64,000 bases of DNA from Cordia subcordata (lineage: Eukaryota > Streptophyta > Magnoliopsida > Boraginales > Cordiaceae): contig JAPTOF010000008.1 of the NCBI GenBank assembly GCA_028554755.1, positions 16,287,001-16,351,000 of the forward strand. Reading direction: 5' to 3'. Positions 1-10,919 of this stretch are shown here, in pieces. The position numbers and the translations under genes are program-made. Below the pieces are notes generated by a model. It made no database searches, had not been told where the DNA came from, and worked only from the letters and a program-made list of their open reading frames with translations. The first letter of the stretch is position 1; each line of letters opens with the position of its first letter.

Positions 1-712
1 AGTTTATCTATCTCTAGATCAATGTCCTAAAACACCTGAGGAAATAGAGAGCATGAAGCGACCTTATGCTTCGGCGGTTGGAAGCCTCATGTATGCCATC
101 TTATGTACTAAACCAGATATCTGCTTTGCTATTGGTATGGTTAGTAGATATCAGTCAAACCCTGGATCGGCACATTGGGTCGCGGTTAAGCATATATTCA
201 AATTCATGCAAGGAACTAAGGATTATGTGCTGGAATACAGTGCAAATGGTCTAACGCCATTAGCCTATACAGACTCAGATTTTCAGTCCGATAGAGATTC
301 CAAGAAGTCTACTTCTGGATATGTTTTTACTCTGTCAGAAGGAGCTATTTCATGAAGAAGTGTGAAGCAAAATTGTATTGCTGAGTCTACCATGGAGGCC
401 AAGTATGTAGCAGCATATGAGGCTGCGAAAGAGGCAGTATGGCTAAGAAAGTTCCTTGTATTGTGACAACAACGGTGTTGTTTCACAGTACAAGGAGCCC
501 AGGAATCACAAAAAGGGTAAAAACATTTAAAGGAAATGTCATTTGATCTGTGAGTTTATCCAGAGAGGAGATGTAGTAGTTGAAAAGATAGCTTCAGCAG
601 AAAACCTGGCAGACCCATTAACAAAGATTCTTCTAGAGAAAATTTTCATCACACATTTAAAGTCCATAGGTATTAGGTTGTGCAGAAGTGATCTTTAGTG
701 CAAGTAGGAGAT
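1..712 (+). pseudogene. Ty1/copia pol, RT end and RNase H (element A1, 5' part outside window)
   Basis: This is the C-terminal end of a copia polyprotein. Frame 53-355 reads the end of RT and the RNase H start, with the copia hallmarks GSLMYA, RPDI-like KPDICFA, MVSRYQSNP and STSGYVF. It matches the same stretch of element A2 (41600-42300) almost base for base. It is dead. A TGA at 353-355 replaces the Trp codon kept in A2 (AISW). About 50 bp is missing near 460-475 compared with A2, which shifts the frame. The rest of RNase H (ADPLTK motif near 610) is still readable. A polypurine tract ends just before the LTR at 713. The 5' part of the element lies outside the window. Confidence 0.9.
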
Positions 713-2530
713 TGTTAGGATTAGTATGCCCTAAAGCTCACTTATACATGACATTTTGGATGCTAAACAATGCATAATCAATTTTATTATATGGCATTAT
801 GAGTTTCTTACATATTATCTCTGTTATGTTTTATTGATGCATGTGTAAAGGCCCCTTGACTTGAACTAATGACTTGAATGCATAGTGAGGCTGGACACAC
901 AGCAGGTCCAAGTCTAGATTTAGTCACGTCATAAATCGAGTCCATAACCGAATTGTAGTGCTGGGCACTCTACCGGGATAAGGTTATATTAAGCAAGTCT
1001 CCTCGTTGAGGGTAATCTACCTAGGTCATTGGAGGATTTTTTGGATTTGTCTCGATAGTACGTGTGTCACATATTGGACAGGACCATTATGAGTATGTTT
1101 TCTAGAGATATACTATCAAAGAAAGAAAACAAGATACTCACTGCTACTAAATGATCATTGCTCTTAATCTTGAGCATATGTGGATGAACTAATGAAATTA
1201 GGGTTTGGTACTTTGATTCACTGTGGGTGAGATCTTACTTTATCAGGATCAACAGCCTTGTGCATTGAATACTAAGTTCTAATTAATTGGAACATGCATA
1301 TGCAAAATGGAATCTATGTGCCCCCTTGGGATTGTCCAAATTTATCATCCAAATCTAGATCTAGTGATATTACCTTTCTAGGTGTGTCGGTCATATGGCT
1401 TGAGGGTCGCTTCAGAGATCAAGAGATTCCATGACCAAGGATGGTTGGCAATAGGACAAGAAACCCAACGGAAAAAGATACAGCTAAGGAGGTGATAGTA
1501 CACAGGCCAAAGGACCGGTCTTAGCTGTAGGTATACATAAAGGGGCATTATGGTCGGTTATTTAGTAGGTCAAAGACAAAGTTCACATTCTTTTGTGATA
1601 AGCTTCTGGATAATAGAAATTATTCTTGGAGTGCAACTTTGATCTTATGGTGGAATAGATCAGAGTTAAAAATAATTATTATGTCGCCTAAATCGAGTAA
1701 GGACATTTTTAATTATTTTTGGAAGCCAAGGTTAATTATGTCTTCTTGGTCCCTTCCCTAGTTGAAATGACTTTGAGAAAGTAATCTTGAAAGAGCAAAT
1801 TCATATTGTGGTAGTAGCCTTATTGGGCCAAAGCTTGGAATTAGGTTTGGGCTTTTTTTAGAGTCCAAGATAACCTAATTAGGCTAGGATGGTTTCCTAT
1901 CGGGCTTGGGCCTCCACATAGGTTATGGACTATGTGTTGGGCTTGGATTGTGGGCCTGGCCCAATCTTCCATGACATGTGGCAAACTTTTACTACTAGGA
2001 AAAAGTTTCCCACATGGAAAGTTTACAAGGTTTAGGTGCCAAACTTTTTCTATAAATAGGCAAGACCTTGAACCATTTCATGTATCCAAAATTTTGTAGT
2101 TGATCTCTTCCATTTTGGCAAGAGAATACTACAACACATAGTACATACTTATTGTGTGATTTTTGCTCTATTTTTTCAAGAGCATATTACTTTGCTTCTT
2201 CCCACACAAGAGGCTATTCTCTCAAGATAAGCCTCTTTAATCATAGGGAAGAAGACTAGGGAGTTGCTTATTGCGACACCCTTATAGTAAATTTTTGGTG
2301 GCCTTGTTTGTGAACGGGAACAAAGCTCGTGACGGTTTTAGCTTCATCAAAGGCCCCACACTTCAAGAGGTTAGCTTTACATATTTTTGCAAGTACTAGT
2401 TATATTCTATATGTTCTTAAGCATGTTCTTCTATGTCTTATATGGTTATTTCATTTTCCTAGCATGTTTTCTTGATAGAATTTTTGAAAATATGGACTAG
2501 GATACAATACTTAATAATATCGATCCTACA
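713..2530 (+). mobile_element. 3' LTR of copia element A1 (family A)
   Basis: The LTR starts TGTTAGGATTAG after a purine-rich tract and ends ATCGATCCTACA. It aligns along its length with the LTRs at 33119-35005 and 42303-43807 and, inverted, with 36354-38171. The five bases after it, GACGC (2531-2535), should be the target-site duplication; its partner lies left of the window. A TATA-like TATAAATAGG near 2050 and the transcript region that follows match the usual copia LTR layout. Confidence 0.9.
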
Positions 2531-3039
2531 GACGCAACGCGAGAAAATCAACCAAGCTTCTGACTTAGCCGATCGACCCCCCTTCCAGGGCTGGTCAACT
2601 GGCCTAGTCGGCCAGCCAAAATAGAAAGTAACCCATTGAGGCTGGTCGACCACATGGCTAGGCCGGTCGACCTGCCAAGGCCCCCGATTGGACACAACTA
2701 CTGCACTATTTAAGCCCCTCTTCTAGCCTATTTTGAGCAAATTTTGATCTCTTTTTTCACCCTATTCACACACTTATTTCTCATATACAAAACCCTACTT
2801 TCACCCACCTCTAATACACACATTAACACATATATCCACCTAGCATTAAGTTGATTTTGGAGGGTTCAAACATCATTTGGTAAAGATTTACTCAAGTTTG
2901 TAAAGAGACAAGCAAGGATGGAAAGGAAGATTTCTATAACCTTTTTCATTCTCATATATTTCATGCTTGACTAGATGATTTAGGGTGCCTACACTTGTGT
3001 AATGGGATGAATTTTGTATTCTTTGTTATGGTATTGATT

Positions 3040-3086
<47 letters not shown>

Positions 3087-4127
3087 TTTGTTCTTAATAT
3101 GAATGGCTTTATTTCAGTTCATGTCCATGTATTTGATTTAATGCCTAAATCAGTTGTATGTGCACAGATCAAGTTGTATTTGCTATAGAACGCTTCTAAT
3201 CCTTAGATTCTGCATGTTTATGTGTGTGATTATGGATAATAAGAAGTGGGCTAACTTTAGTCATGTCTATGTGAGTACAAAACATGCTTTATAGTGAATA
3301 CATGCTCAATTAATGCTACATGTTGATGCTTGAATGCTTTCAATGGCATAAATCAAACTTGCTTGTGTTGTATCGTGGATCGGACGTCATATTCACAGTG
3401 CCTCACCTCAAAATATGTAGGACTACGCCTATTAGATACCAATCCGCTTTAATGTCCCTAGAACGACGATGCATAAGTTAGGACTAGTGTAGATCGAGTC
3501 CCCTTTACCATTAAATCTAGCTAATAAGAGTCTGGATAGATTTAGTCGACCCTGGGAACCCTAGGTCTTAGCTTTAAATCTAGCTAATGGTTTAGGAACT
3601 AGGGTTGGATCATTCTAGGACACCTAAGTAACTCTCTAGTCCCTCATATGGCCTTAGATACATAAGGACCACACCGTAGCTCTAATTGTGCATGCTTAGG
3701 GACGAACCTGCACCGAGTCCTAGGGTGTGGGACACTAGTTAGTTGCTTAGTATTAGAAGCCATATTTTGTAGGCCAATATCCCGAACCCCATAGCATTGA
3801 GTTAGAGAGTCACCCATTTATAAGTATAGGGTACCCTATCACCTTCCCATAAGTTTAATTCGTTAGATTGGCTTAGTTCCTACATTTTCATTCCTTGCAT
3901 TCATAGTGTAGTCTCTTTTTTTCCTTTCTAGCTCCCATTATTCCAAAACACCAAAAATATATTTAGCCTAGGTTTTCTTTTTAGCACTTTCTAGGACACC
4001 AAGCCTAGGATTTACTTCACAGCAATAGCCTCCTCGTGGATTCGACCCCGTACTTGCACACACATTGTACTACACACGATTCGTGTACTTATAGGTCTTT
4101 AGGGCTTGTACCACTAGAGACACATCA
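2531..4127 (+). mobile_element. 5' LTR (3' portion) of Athila-like gypsy element D1
   Basis: This is the remaining part of a gypsy LTR interrupted by copia A1. It ends ...CACATCA immediately before an Athila-type primer-binding site. It shares blocks with the LTRs at 43813-45494 and, inverted, at 10920-12404, such as the repeated 'aaatctagctaat' stretches and the 'ggattcgaccccgtacttgc' type end. It contains GC-rich GGTCGACC-type motifs at 2570-2680 and a (TA)n run. Confidence 0.8.
3044..3082. repeat. (TA)n microsatellite in gypsy LTR
   Basis: An uninterrupted TA dinucleotide run of about 39 bp inside the D1 LTR. Confidence 0.95.
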
Positions 4128-4132
4128 AGTTC

Positions 4133-4152
4133 TTGGTGCTGTTGCCAGGGAG
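4133..4152 (+). other. Primer-binding site of gypsy D1
   Basis: The sequence TTGGTGCTGTTGCCAGGGAG follows the LTR end by 5 bp. It resembles the PBS of plant Athila/Tat elements, and near-identical sites occur at 45501 and, inverted, at 10241-10260. A T-rich leader (4155-4400) follows. Confidence 0.8.
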
Positions 4153-4404
4153 GTGCAGTAGTTCGCATTCTTTGCTTATGTGTTTTTAGTAGTTTCTTTA
4201 TTTCGTTTTTCTTGCTTTTTCTTTATAGTTTGCTTTGTTTTTAATTGATTTGTTTATTGTTTATATCATCTAGCTTTGGTGCTCGTTTATCTATCTTTGT
4301 TCTTGTTTTTGTTTTTATTAATCTTTCTAGGATTATGGCTTATTTGCTATAGTTTTAGGTTTGTTGAAGTTTTCGGGGGGTTGAAGTGACCGGAATTAGG
4401 ATAG

Positions 4405-5232
4405 TTGTGCATGCTTAGTAGAAAATCCCTTGGAAATCCCCTAGTTCCCTTTAATCCCAAACTTGATAAGATTGCCAGACATTTTGGGAATTTAAGAGAT
4501 CTTCTTAAAGAGATGACCGATCCTAATCATCCTCTTAATCCTCCTATTGCCCCAATGAATCCCATTCCACCTCATGATCACCACTGTCATCAAGCCCAAG
4601 ATCATTTTGGACAAAAGTCTCATAAACCGGACCCACCCATAGATGAGGAGCCCACTCTTAGGCAATTGTTTCTCCCCGAAGCCTTTGAGCCTAATTTGGC
4701 TATTTATATTCCAGATTTGAGAAACTTCAAGATTAAGCCTAATTTGTTGGCCATGCTTCTTTCCTTCTATGGGAGAAGCGATGAGAGTCCTTTAAAGCAT
4801 GCAATTTTGTTGCGATAAGTTCCACCCTTCATATCCCCAATGTCTCCCAAGAGGTCATACGTCTAAAATTGTTTCCTTTCTCTCTTAAGGACAAGGCTAA
4901 GTCTCAGTTTCATTCTTTACCTAATGGTTGGGTACTTCATGGGTCGAGCTTCAATCCAAGTTCTTTCAGAAATTCTATCTTATGGCAAGATGGCTAACCT
5001 TAGGACTGCTATTATGACTTTCTCCCAGCATGATCTAGAATTTTTTCACGAGGCTTGGGAGAGGTTCAAGGACGTTCTTAGACAGTGTCCACACCATGGA
5101 TATGGTAGTCATGACCTACTCCAATACTTCTTTCAGAGTTTAAAATTCTCTACTCAAGGTTATTCTCTTGAGTACCATCCATACTCAAACACGTACAATT
5201 CTAGTTGGAAGGACAACCTAAAATTCTCTTAA
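4405..5232 (+). pseudogene. Athila-like gypsy gag, N-terminal and central part
   Basis: Two broken reading frames (4405-4818 and 4924-5232) carry the gag of the D1 element. The second contains the block FHEAWERFKD...RQCPHHG, which is highly characteristic of plant Athila/gypsy gag, preceded by the usual FSQ motif. The protein would form the cytoplasmic virus-like particle. A stop at 4816-4818 and at least one frameshift before 4924 separate the pieces, and after 5232 the frame is lost until 5683. The element cannot be autonomous. The call rests on family motifs and on position right after the PBS and leader. Confidence 0.85.
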
Positions 5233-5682
5233 AGACGAAGTCAGCATGAATATTCTTCTTCCCAACCCCAAGTCCTATTCCAGCAGTGACCTTGTCCTAC
5301 TAATCCTCTAGGTTTCTATAATATCTACAACCTAGACTTCCTAGTGCTTCTCAGCCATAGGCACTCCCTGCTCTCTCTAATAGCCAGTCCTCTAGCAATG
5401 ATTTAATGAAGTTGATCCAGTTTATTTAGAATCAACAATAGGCATTAGATAGCAGTAAGAGTTATTAGATAATAGGCAAGATATGCCTAGCTATAGGTAG
5501 GAGATGGCTAGGTTTGAGGCATAGCTAAGGTAGCTTATCACCCAGTTGAGCACTAGAGACCCTGAGAAGTTACTTTCTTAATCAAAGGTAAACCCTAGAG
5601 TCTAGTCATGTTCCTCCACCAACACCACCTATCCTTCTCAGGCCAAGGCTAAGGCCGAACCACTCTTAGGATCCATAGGATA

Positions 5683-6699
5683 GTGGACCATAAAGTAAGA
5701 ATTGACTGTACAGTGCCTGCACCTAGTGGTCCTTCTAAGTCGAGAGAGCCTAGTTATATCCCTATAGAGAGAGGTCCTGTTGAGAGAGTTGAGCCCATGA
5801 GAGACCATAGAGAGAGTAGTACTCAAGAAAGAAAGGATCCTATTGATGATTCCCATGTGTGTAGAAGTGTTACACCTAGAGTTCCCTTCCAATCCTCCTT
5901 AGAGAGGCCTACACCTAATGAAGATTCTAGGTTTTTCAAGATCTTAGAGTATCTTAAAGACCTTAAGGTTAATCTCTCCTTGATAGATACTATTCTTTCA
6001 ACTCCCTCATATCCGAAGTTCTTCAAGGATCTATGTACAAAGAAGTGTAGATCATCGAACATTCCTAAAAATGTGAGCCTTATAGAGAAGGTGAATAGTA
6101 TTTGTACTTCGAGCCTTCCGCCTAAGATGACTGACCCTGAAGCTTTCACCATTCCTTGTAGGATCCATAAAACCTAGATTAATCACACTTTTCTAGATTT
6201 AAGATCTAGTATGAATATCATTCCCTACTCTATTTATTAGCAGCTAGGTCTAGATAAGTTATCCCCTACACATATCAGTCTTCAGTTAGCTGATAGGCCC
6301 AAGCATAGACCGAGGAGTGTGGTAGAGGATGTTATGGTCCAGGTAGATGAGTTTGTGTGCTCTGTTGACTTCATAGTGTTGGATATGGATTTGGGTCATG
6401 ATTCTAGGCATTCCACCCCCATTCTATTAGGTCGCCCCTTCCTTGCTACCAACAATATTGTTATTCATTTTAGGTCGAGGTTATTGGAGATGAAATTTGG
6501 GAATTTGAGGTTCACTATAAAGGTTGCCGATGTGGTGCATAGGGCTAGTATAGGAGAAAAAGTGGATAGAGAAGAGTGCTTTAGAGTGGATGTGATTGAT
6601 TCTTGTGTGAAGGACTTTGTAGAGAGCACCATGACCAATGGAGAAGATTTGAGAAAATTTGAGGATCTATTGACTAGCATTGATTTAGAGACCTTATAG
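5683..6699 (+). pseudogene. Athila-like gypsy gag C-terminal linker and aspartic protease
   Basis: Frame 5683-6177 has a charged, proline-rich linker followed by the conserved block LPPKMTDPEAFTIPC that precedes the protease in Athila elements. Next come 'LDLRSSMNIIPYSIY' (about 6197-6238) and frame 6319-6699 with VEDVMVQVDEF, DFIVLDMD and ILLGRPFLAT, the standard protease C-terminal region. The usual active-site DLGAS reads DLRSS here, so the catalytic Gly is gone. Stops near 6175 and 6238 also break it. The role would be gag-pol processing; this copy is inactive. Confidence 0.85.
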
Positions 6700-6959
6700 T
6701 GGAAATATGTATCTTAGGCCTCCTTAGTTAAGAGTTTTATGATTGAAAAGTCATTCCTTCTAGTCTTGATTCTAGTGATGTCCTCGTTGATGATGTTGAG
6801 GTTGAGTCCCCCTTCTTTGAGCCTAGCCCATCCTTAGAACTCAAACCCCTTACCGATCATTTAAAGTATGCATTCCTAGGCCTTAATGAGACCCTTCCAA
6901 TTATCATAGCCTCTAAAAATCTTTCTAGTAAGTATAAAGAACATCTCTTAAATGTTCTT

Positions 6960-7799
6960 AGGAAATATAAGAAGGCCATAAGTTGAAATTTTGATGATTT
7001 GAAAGGAATTGACCCTTTGGTTTGCATGCATCATATTTACCTTGAGGACAGAGCCATTCCTTCGAGGGAGATGCAAAGGAGGCTAAACCCACACATGAGT
7101 GAAGTAGTTAAGAAAAAGATCATTGAGCTTTTAGATGCAGGCATTATCTATCCAATCTCCGATAATGAATGGGTTAGCCCAGTCTAAGTAGCCCCTAAGA
7201 AGTCCGGGATCACAGTTGTGGAGAATGAGAGAGAAGAGCTTATCCCTATACGTACTTCTACCACTTGGAGAGTTTGTATTGACTATAGGAAGCTCAACTC
7301 TAAAACTAGGAAGGATCATTTCCCATTGTCTTTTCTAGACCAAAACTTAGATAGAGTAACTGAGCATAGCTACTATTGCTTTCTAGATGGCTATTCCAAG
7401 TATAATCAGATCCCCGTGTTTCCCGAGAACCAGGAGAAAACCACCTTTACTTGTCCCTATGGCACTTTTGCCTTTAGGAGGATATCATTCCACCAATGTA
7501 ATGCCCTAGCAATATTTCAGAGATGCATGATGGCCATTTTGAGTGACATGATAGCTTTGATGGATGACTGCTCAGTCTTTGGTGATAGCTTGGATGAGTG
7601 CTTGAATCACCTCTCTTTAATTTTAGACCGTTGTATGGAGAAGAACTTAGTGTTTAGTTGGGAGAAATCTCACTTCATGGTGCAGTTAGAGGTAGTTTTG
7701 GATCATGGTGTCTCATCTAGTGGCATTCAAGTTGACCCAGCTAAGGTAGAATCGATAGAAAAGTTACCTGTTCCTAAATGTGTTAAGGATGTTAGATCT
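6960..7799 (+). pseudogene. Athila-like gypsy reverse transcriptase, truncated
   Basis: Frames 6999-7187 and 7218-7832 give an RT with the motifs CMHHIYLED, GIIYPISD, WVSPV, WRVCIDYRKLN, FLDGYSKYNQI, TTFTCPYGTFAFRR and a catalytic box reading LMDD (usually FMDD or YMDD). A TAA at about 7185 fits a C-to-T change in a Gln codon. The reading ends abruptly at KCVKDVRS (7797). Normally the connection domain, RNase H and integrase would follow. Instead a minus-strand family-B LTR begins at about 7800. This is a dead, truncated pol. Confidence 0.9.
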
Positions 7800-9118
7800 T
7801 ATAGGTGCAAATATCTTAACAAATGGGAGTGAATTAAGATATCTAATAATTTTTGTATTTAAAAATTCACCAAATAAATCAACAATTTCTTTTATGAAAA
7901 GTAAAGAGTAAGAAGACAAACAATTTTTAGGTGGTTTGCCCGGGCTTACATCCACCACCCAAGGATGCTCCCCTAGAACTTCAACAATCTTCATTAAAAT
8001 GCTTCTTCAATTCTTGGTGAAGCACAAACTAAGTGTTACAACCCTTTGGGACCACCTCTCAAAGGACCCAAGAATTTTCTTCTTTAGGATTTTCCCATAC
8101 CCTTGAAAGCTTACCAAATGTTCTCACAATATTTTACAAGCTATTTGAGTGTGTATACAATTAGGAAGAATATGAAAATGGTGAAAGATAGATTGGTTCT
8201 TCTTACAAGAAGATATAGCAAATAAAGCCCTTGAAAGCTTAAAGATTTCAGAAGTATAACTCAAGGATTTCAACAATTGAATAATGATATTAGATTTTGC
8301 AAGCTTTGATTCATGATTTTGATTGAGTTTGAATGAATATTTAAAGATCAAAATCATGTTAAGGCTTGGTAGGTGAGGAGAGAAGTGAATTTGGGGCTAA
8401 ATAGTAATGACTAGTGCATTTAATGCAGCACCTGCTCAGCCGGTCAACAAGCGAGGTCAACTAGCTTGCCCTTTTGCTTTACTGACTAGGCTGGACGCCT
8501 TAGCTGGTTAACCGGCTAGGGGGTCTAGCTTTTCCTTTTCTTTTCTATTTTGGCTAGGCAACCTCCCTAGTTACCCAGTCGACCCGCTGGGGGTCTGGCC
8601 ACTCCAGGAAAGCTGAAATAAAGCCAAACAAGCCTAAAACTCATTTTAAACCAATTTCGACAATCTCTCATAACACCCAATCAACTTAAAGCACTTGTAA
8701 ATAATTTTTCAAGGCTTGGATTATTTCAAAACACATGTTTATGCTATGTATGCTTTCAAAATTATTTTTATATTTTATGAAAGAAAATTTTCATGAAGTT
8801 TAAATTGTTTGTATCATGAAAAGAAGAAGTTTGAGCTATCACTTGCAATTCTATGGCATTTCAAAAAGGAGTAGTGTATTCGATATCCCTTATGGCACCT
8901 CTTCTCTATCTTATGACTTCTCATCATCTTCTTCTTCAAATTTTGAGCTCTTCGATAAATAATGTTCTTCATGGCTCATTTTTTTCTATCTTTCAAGCAT
9001 TTATCTTTTCAATTTATATTTGACACTCACAAGATGATTTTAGTAAAATGATAATATTTATCAATAATGCATATCAAATTTTTCATCATCAAAATCAATA
9101 ACGAGTATTTACTCAACA
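7800..9118 (-). mobile_element. Family-B LTR, minus orientation (3' LTR of a SIRE-like element)
   Basis: Read on the minus strand it begins TGTTGAGTAAATACTC, passes 'ttgattttgatgatgaaaa' and ends 'ttaagatatttgcaccta' followed by TA in place of CA. It aligns over its length with the solo LTR at 14739-16070. A polypurine tract lies directly upstream on the minus strand, so it was a 3' LTR and not a solo LTR; 7795-7799 and 9119-9123 do not match as a TSD. It contains three or more GGTCGACC-type motifs around 8440-8590. Confidence 0.8.
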
Positions 9119-9140
9119 ATCTCCTCCTTTTTTATGATGA
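9119..9140 (-). other. Polypurine tract of family-B element
   Basis: On the minus strand 'gtcatcataaaaaaggagg' followed by agat abuts the LTR start TGTTG. This GTCATCA...GGAGGAGAT TGTTG junction is typical of SIRE/Maximus-type copia elements. Confidence 0.7.
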
Positions 9141-9627
9141 CAAATTATTACTAGAATGTTCAAAGATCTAAAAAATTTACTTATGAGCATTATTTTCAAG
9201 TTAAAACATGTTGTGGGAAATGCTCTCCCTGGAAATTCTAACTTATGCTTATTTAAACAAAAGGTTCAATCAATTAGCTTCATACATACACTCATGCACT
9301 ATCATTTACCAATCAACTAGCTCATGCACTATCATTTATCAGACTCAACTAGCCATATAACCATATAGTTATACTTTTCTTATTCCTGTTTGGCATCATC
9401 AAAATCTGTAATATGTACTTAAGCAATAAGCACAATAGCTAACTATTGCAAAGGAAAAAGCATGCAAGCAAAGCCAAGATAAGCATAGATATGGACGTAA
9501 AAGCGATAATCTATAAGAAGAACTAATCCATAAGTCATAAAATAGATAATCAATCTAACTAGAATGGGAAAGTAAAAGTAGTGTTTCTAAAAGTCAGTAA
9601 GAAATCTGGTGAAATTGATGAAAACAA
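9141..9627 (-). other. Non-coding internal remnant, no gene seen
   Basis: AT-rich sequence between the family-B polypurine tract and a gypsy gag start. A stretch 'ggcatcatcaaaatct' near 9391 (minus: gatgatgcc) recalls the 3' internal region of SIRE-like elements. I cannot place the boundary between the two elements. Confidence 0.4.
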
Positions 9628-9858
9628 TCATGCACGGTCATGGTGATTCTCGAGGTACTTCTTCATATTAGAGCATATACCTGCTATTTCTGAATTAATG
9701 TGCTCTCTCCATTGTGTATGCTCAGTCCATTGATTATTCATTGTTGTCCTCGTCTCCCCTATCCCAGTATTTAAAGCTTGTAATTGGATGAGAATTCGTG
9801 CCATGACTGAGGGATTTTCTTGTTGACCCATGGAGCTAGAGCCTGCACCTCTCTGCAT
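9628..9858 (-). pseudogene. Gypsy gag N-terminal fragment (probable)
   Basis: This is a 76-residue minus-strand frame starting MQRGAGSSSMGQQ, rich in Gln/Asn/Thr and helical in character (TEHTQWREHINSEIAGI). It lies about 380 bp downstream, on the minus strand, of an Athila-type PBS (10241-10260), and a pyrimidine-rich leader lies between them. That position is where the gag start of the minus-strand gypsy element would be. No diagnostic motif is seen, so the assignment rests on position and composition; the frame stops after 76 residues. Confidence 0.45.
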
Positions 9859-10240
9859 TTCAACCCTTCTCTATTCATCAGCATGCCCTTGTGCCCTGGA
9901 TTCTCTCATTACTATCCTAAGTAACCTCTTCAAGAGCCATGTCTTCATCTTCAGATATGCTAACAACCATGGGGATTGTTTTGGGCATTCTACCTACGAA
10001 AAGGAAAAAGCAAAACCAAAATAAGAAAGCTAAAAAAGAGAGCTATGCTAAGCAAAGAAAGTGAACACAAGAAATTAAAGCAACTAAAAGCAAAGAAAGA
10101 TAAGATAAACAACTATGAAAGCAACTATCTAAACAAAAAGAAGCAAAATAAGCAAATACTATACAAACTAATAAGAAAAAGAAAGAAAAACAAACAAAGC
10201 AACTACCAAAACACACAAGCGAGAATACAAAACCACCGTG

Positions 10241-10702
10241 CCTCCTGGTAACAGCACCAAAAACTTGATGTGTCTCTATAGGTGTAAACTTTAAAGTCCC
10301 ACAAGTGCATGAATTGATGCAATATAGAGTATACAAGTGTAGGAGTCGAACCACAGGGAGGCTATTGTGTGAAAGGGATTCGAAGCGTGTGTGCTCTAGA
10401 AGATGCCTAAAAGAAAGCCTAACCCTAGCATATTTTTGGTGTTTTTGGATTAGCGAGAGCTCGAAATAAAGAAAGGGAACTATACTATGGAATTGGTGAA
10501 AGAAAATAGGGAGACAAACTAAACTAAAGGAGAATTAACAATTGGAAGAGGTAGGGTGACTTATGCTTGCTAATAGGTGATTCTCGACTCTTTTGTTATG
10601 GGATTAAGGGGAATGGCTTACCTATTGGATGCTCTTAACTAGGTTGCTATCTAGTATCCTAATTTATCCTTAGGACCCAGTGCGAGTCTGTCCTATGCGT
10701 GT
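10241..10702 (-). mobile_element. PBS and 3' portion of 5' LTR, minus-strand gypsy (type D)
   Basis: On the minus strand the LTR ends ...GAGACACATCA (plus 10266-10276), followed by the PBS TTGGTGCTGTTACCAGGAGG at 10241-10260. This end matches D1 at 4115-4152. Inside, 'accacagggaggctattgtg' is the inverted version of the D1 LTR tail. The LTR is cut at about 10702, where family-A LTR sequence starts. Confidence 0.75.
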
Positions 10703-10919
10703 ACACTTATTGTGTGATTTTTGCTCTAGATTTTTAGAAGCAGGTAATATGGTCTTAAAAATCTAAAGGAAAAATCACACAGTAAGTATGTACTATGTGT
10801 TGTAGCATTCTCTTGCCAAAAGAGAAAAGATCAACTACAAAGTGGATGGATAGGAAGAAACAATATGGAGCTTGCCTATTTATAGAAGAAGGATAGACCC
10901 CCCAAGCTCTTATCTTTTC
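10703..10919 (-). mobile_element. Family-A copia LTR, minus orientation, first piece, with foldback end
   Basis: From about 10742 the sequence is the inverted family-A LTR (compare 36700-36830). At 10703-10740 the same LTR segment appears in the forward direction ('acacttattgtgtgattttt'), giving an inverted duplication of about 40 bp at the broken end. The LTR continues at 12405 after the nested solo LTR. Confidence 0.75.

Noticed and set aside
7800..9118. Solo LTR interpretation for the minus-strand family-B LTR
   Set aside because: The flanking five bases do not match and a polypurine tract abuts the LTR, so it is a 3' LTR with part of its internal region.
10043..10354. A 103-residue Cys/Phe/Leu-rich minus-strand frame
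   Set aside because: It spans the gypsy LTR end, the PBS and the pyrimidine-rich leader, so it is not a gene.
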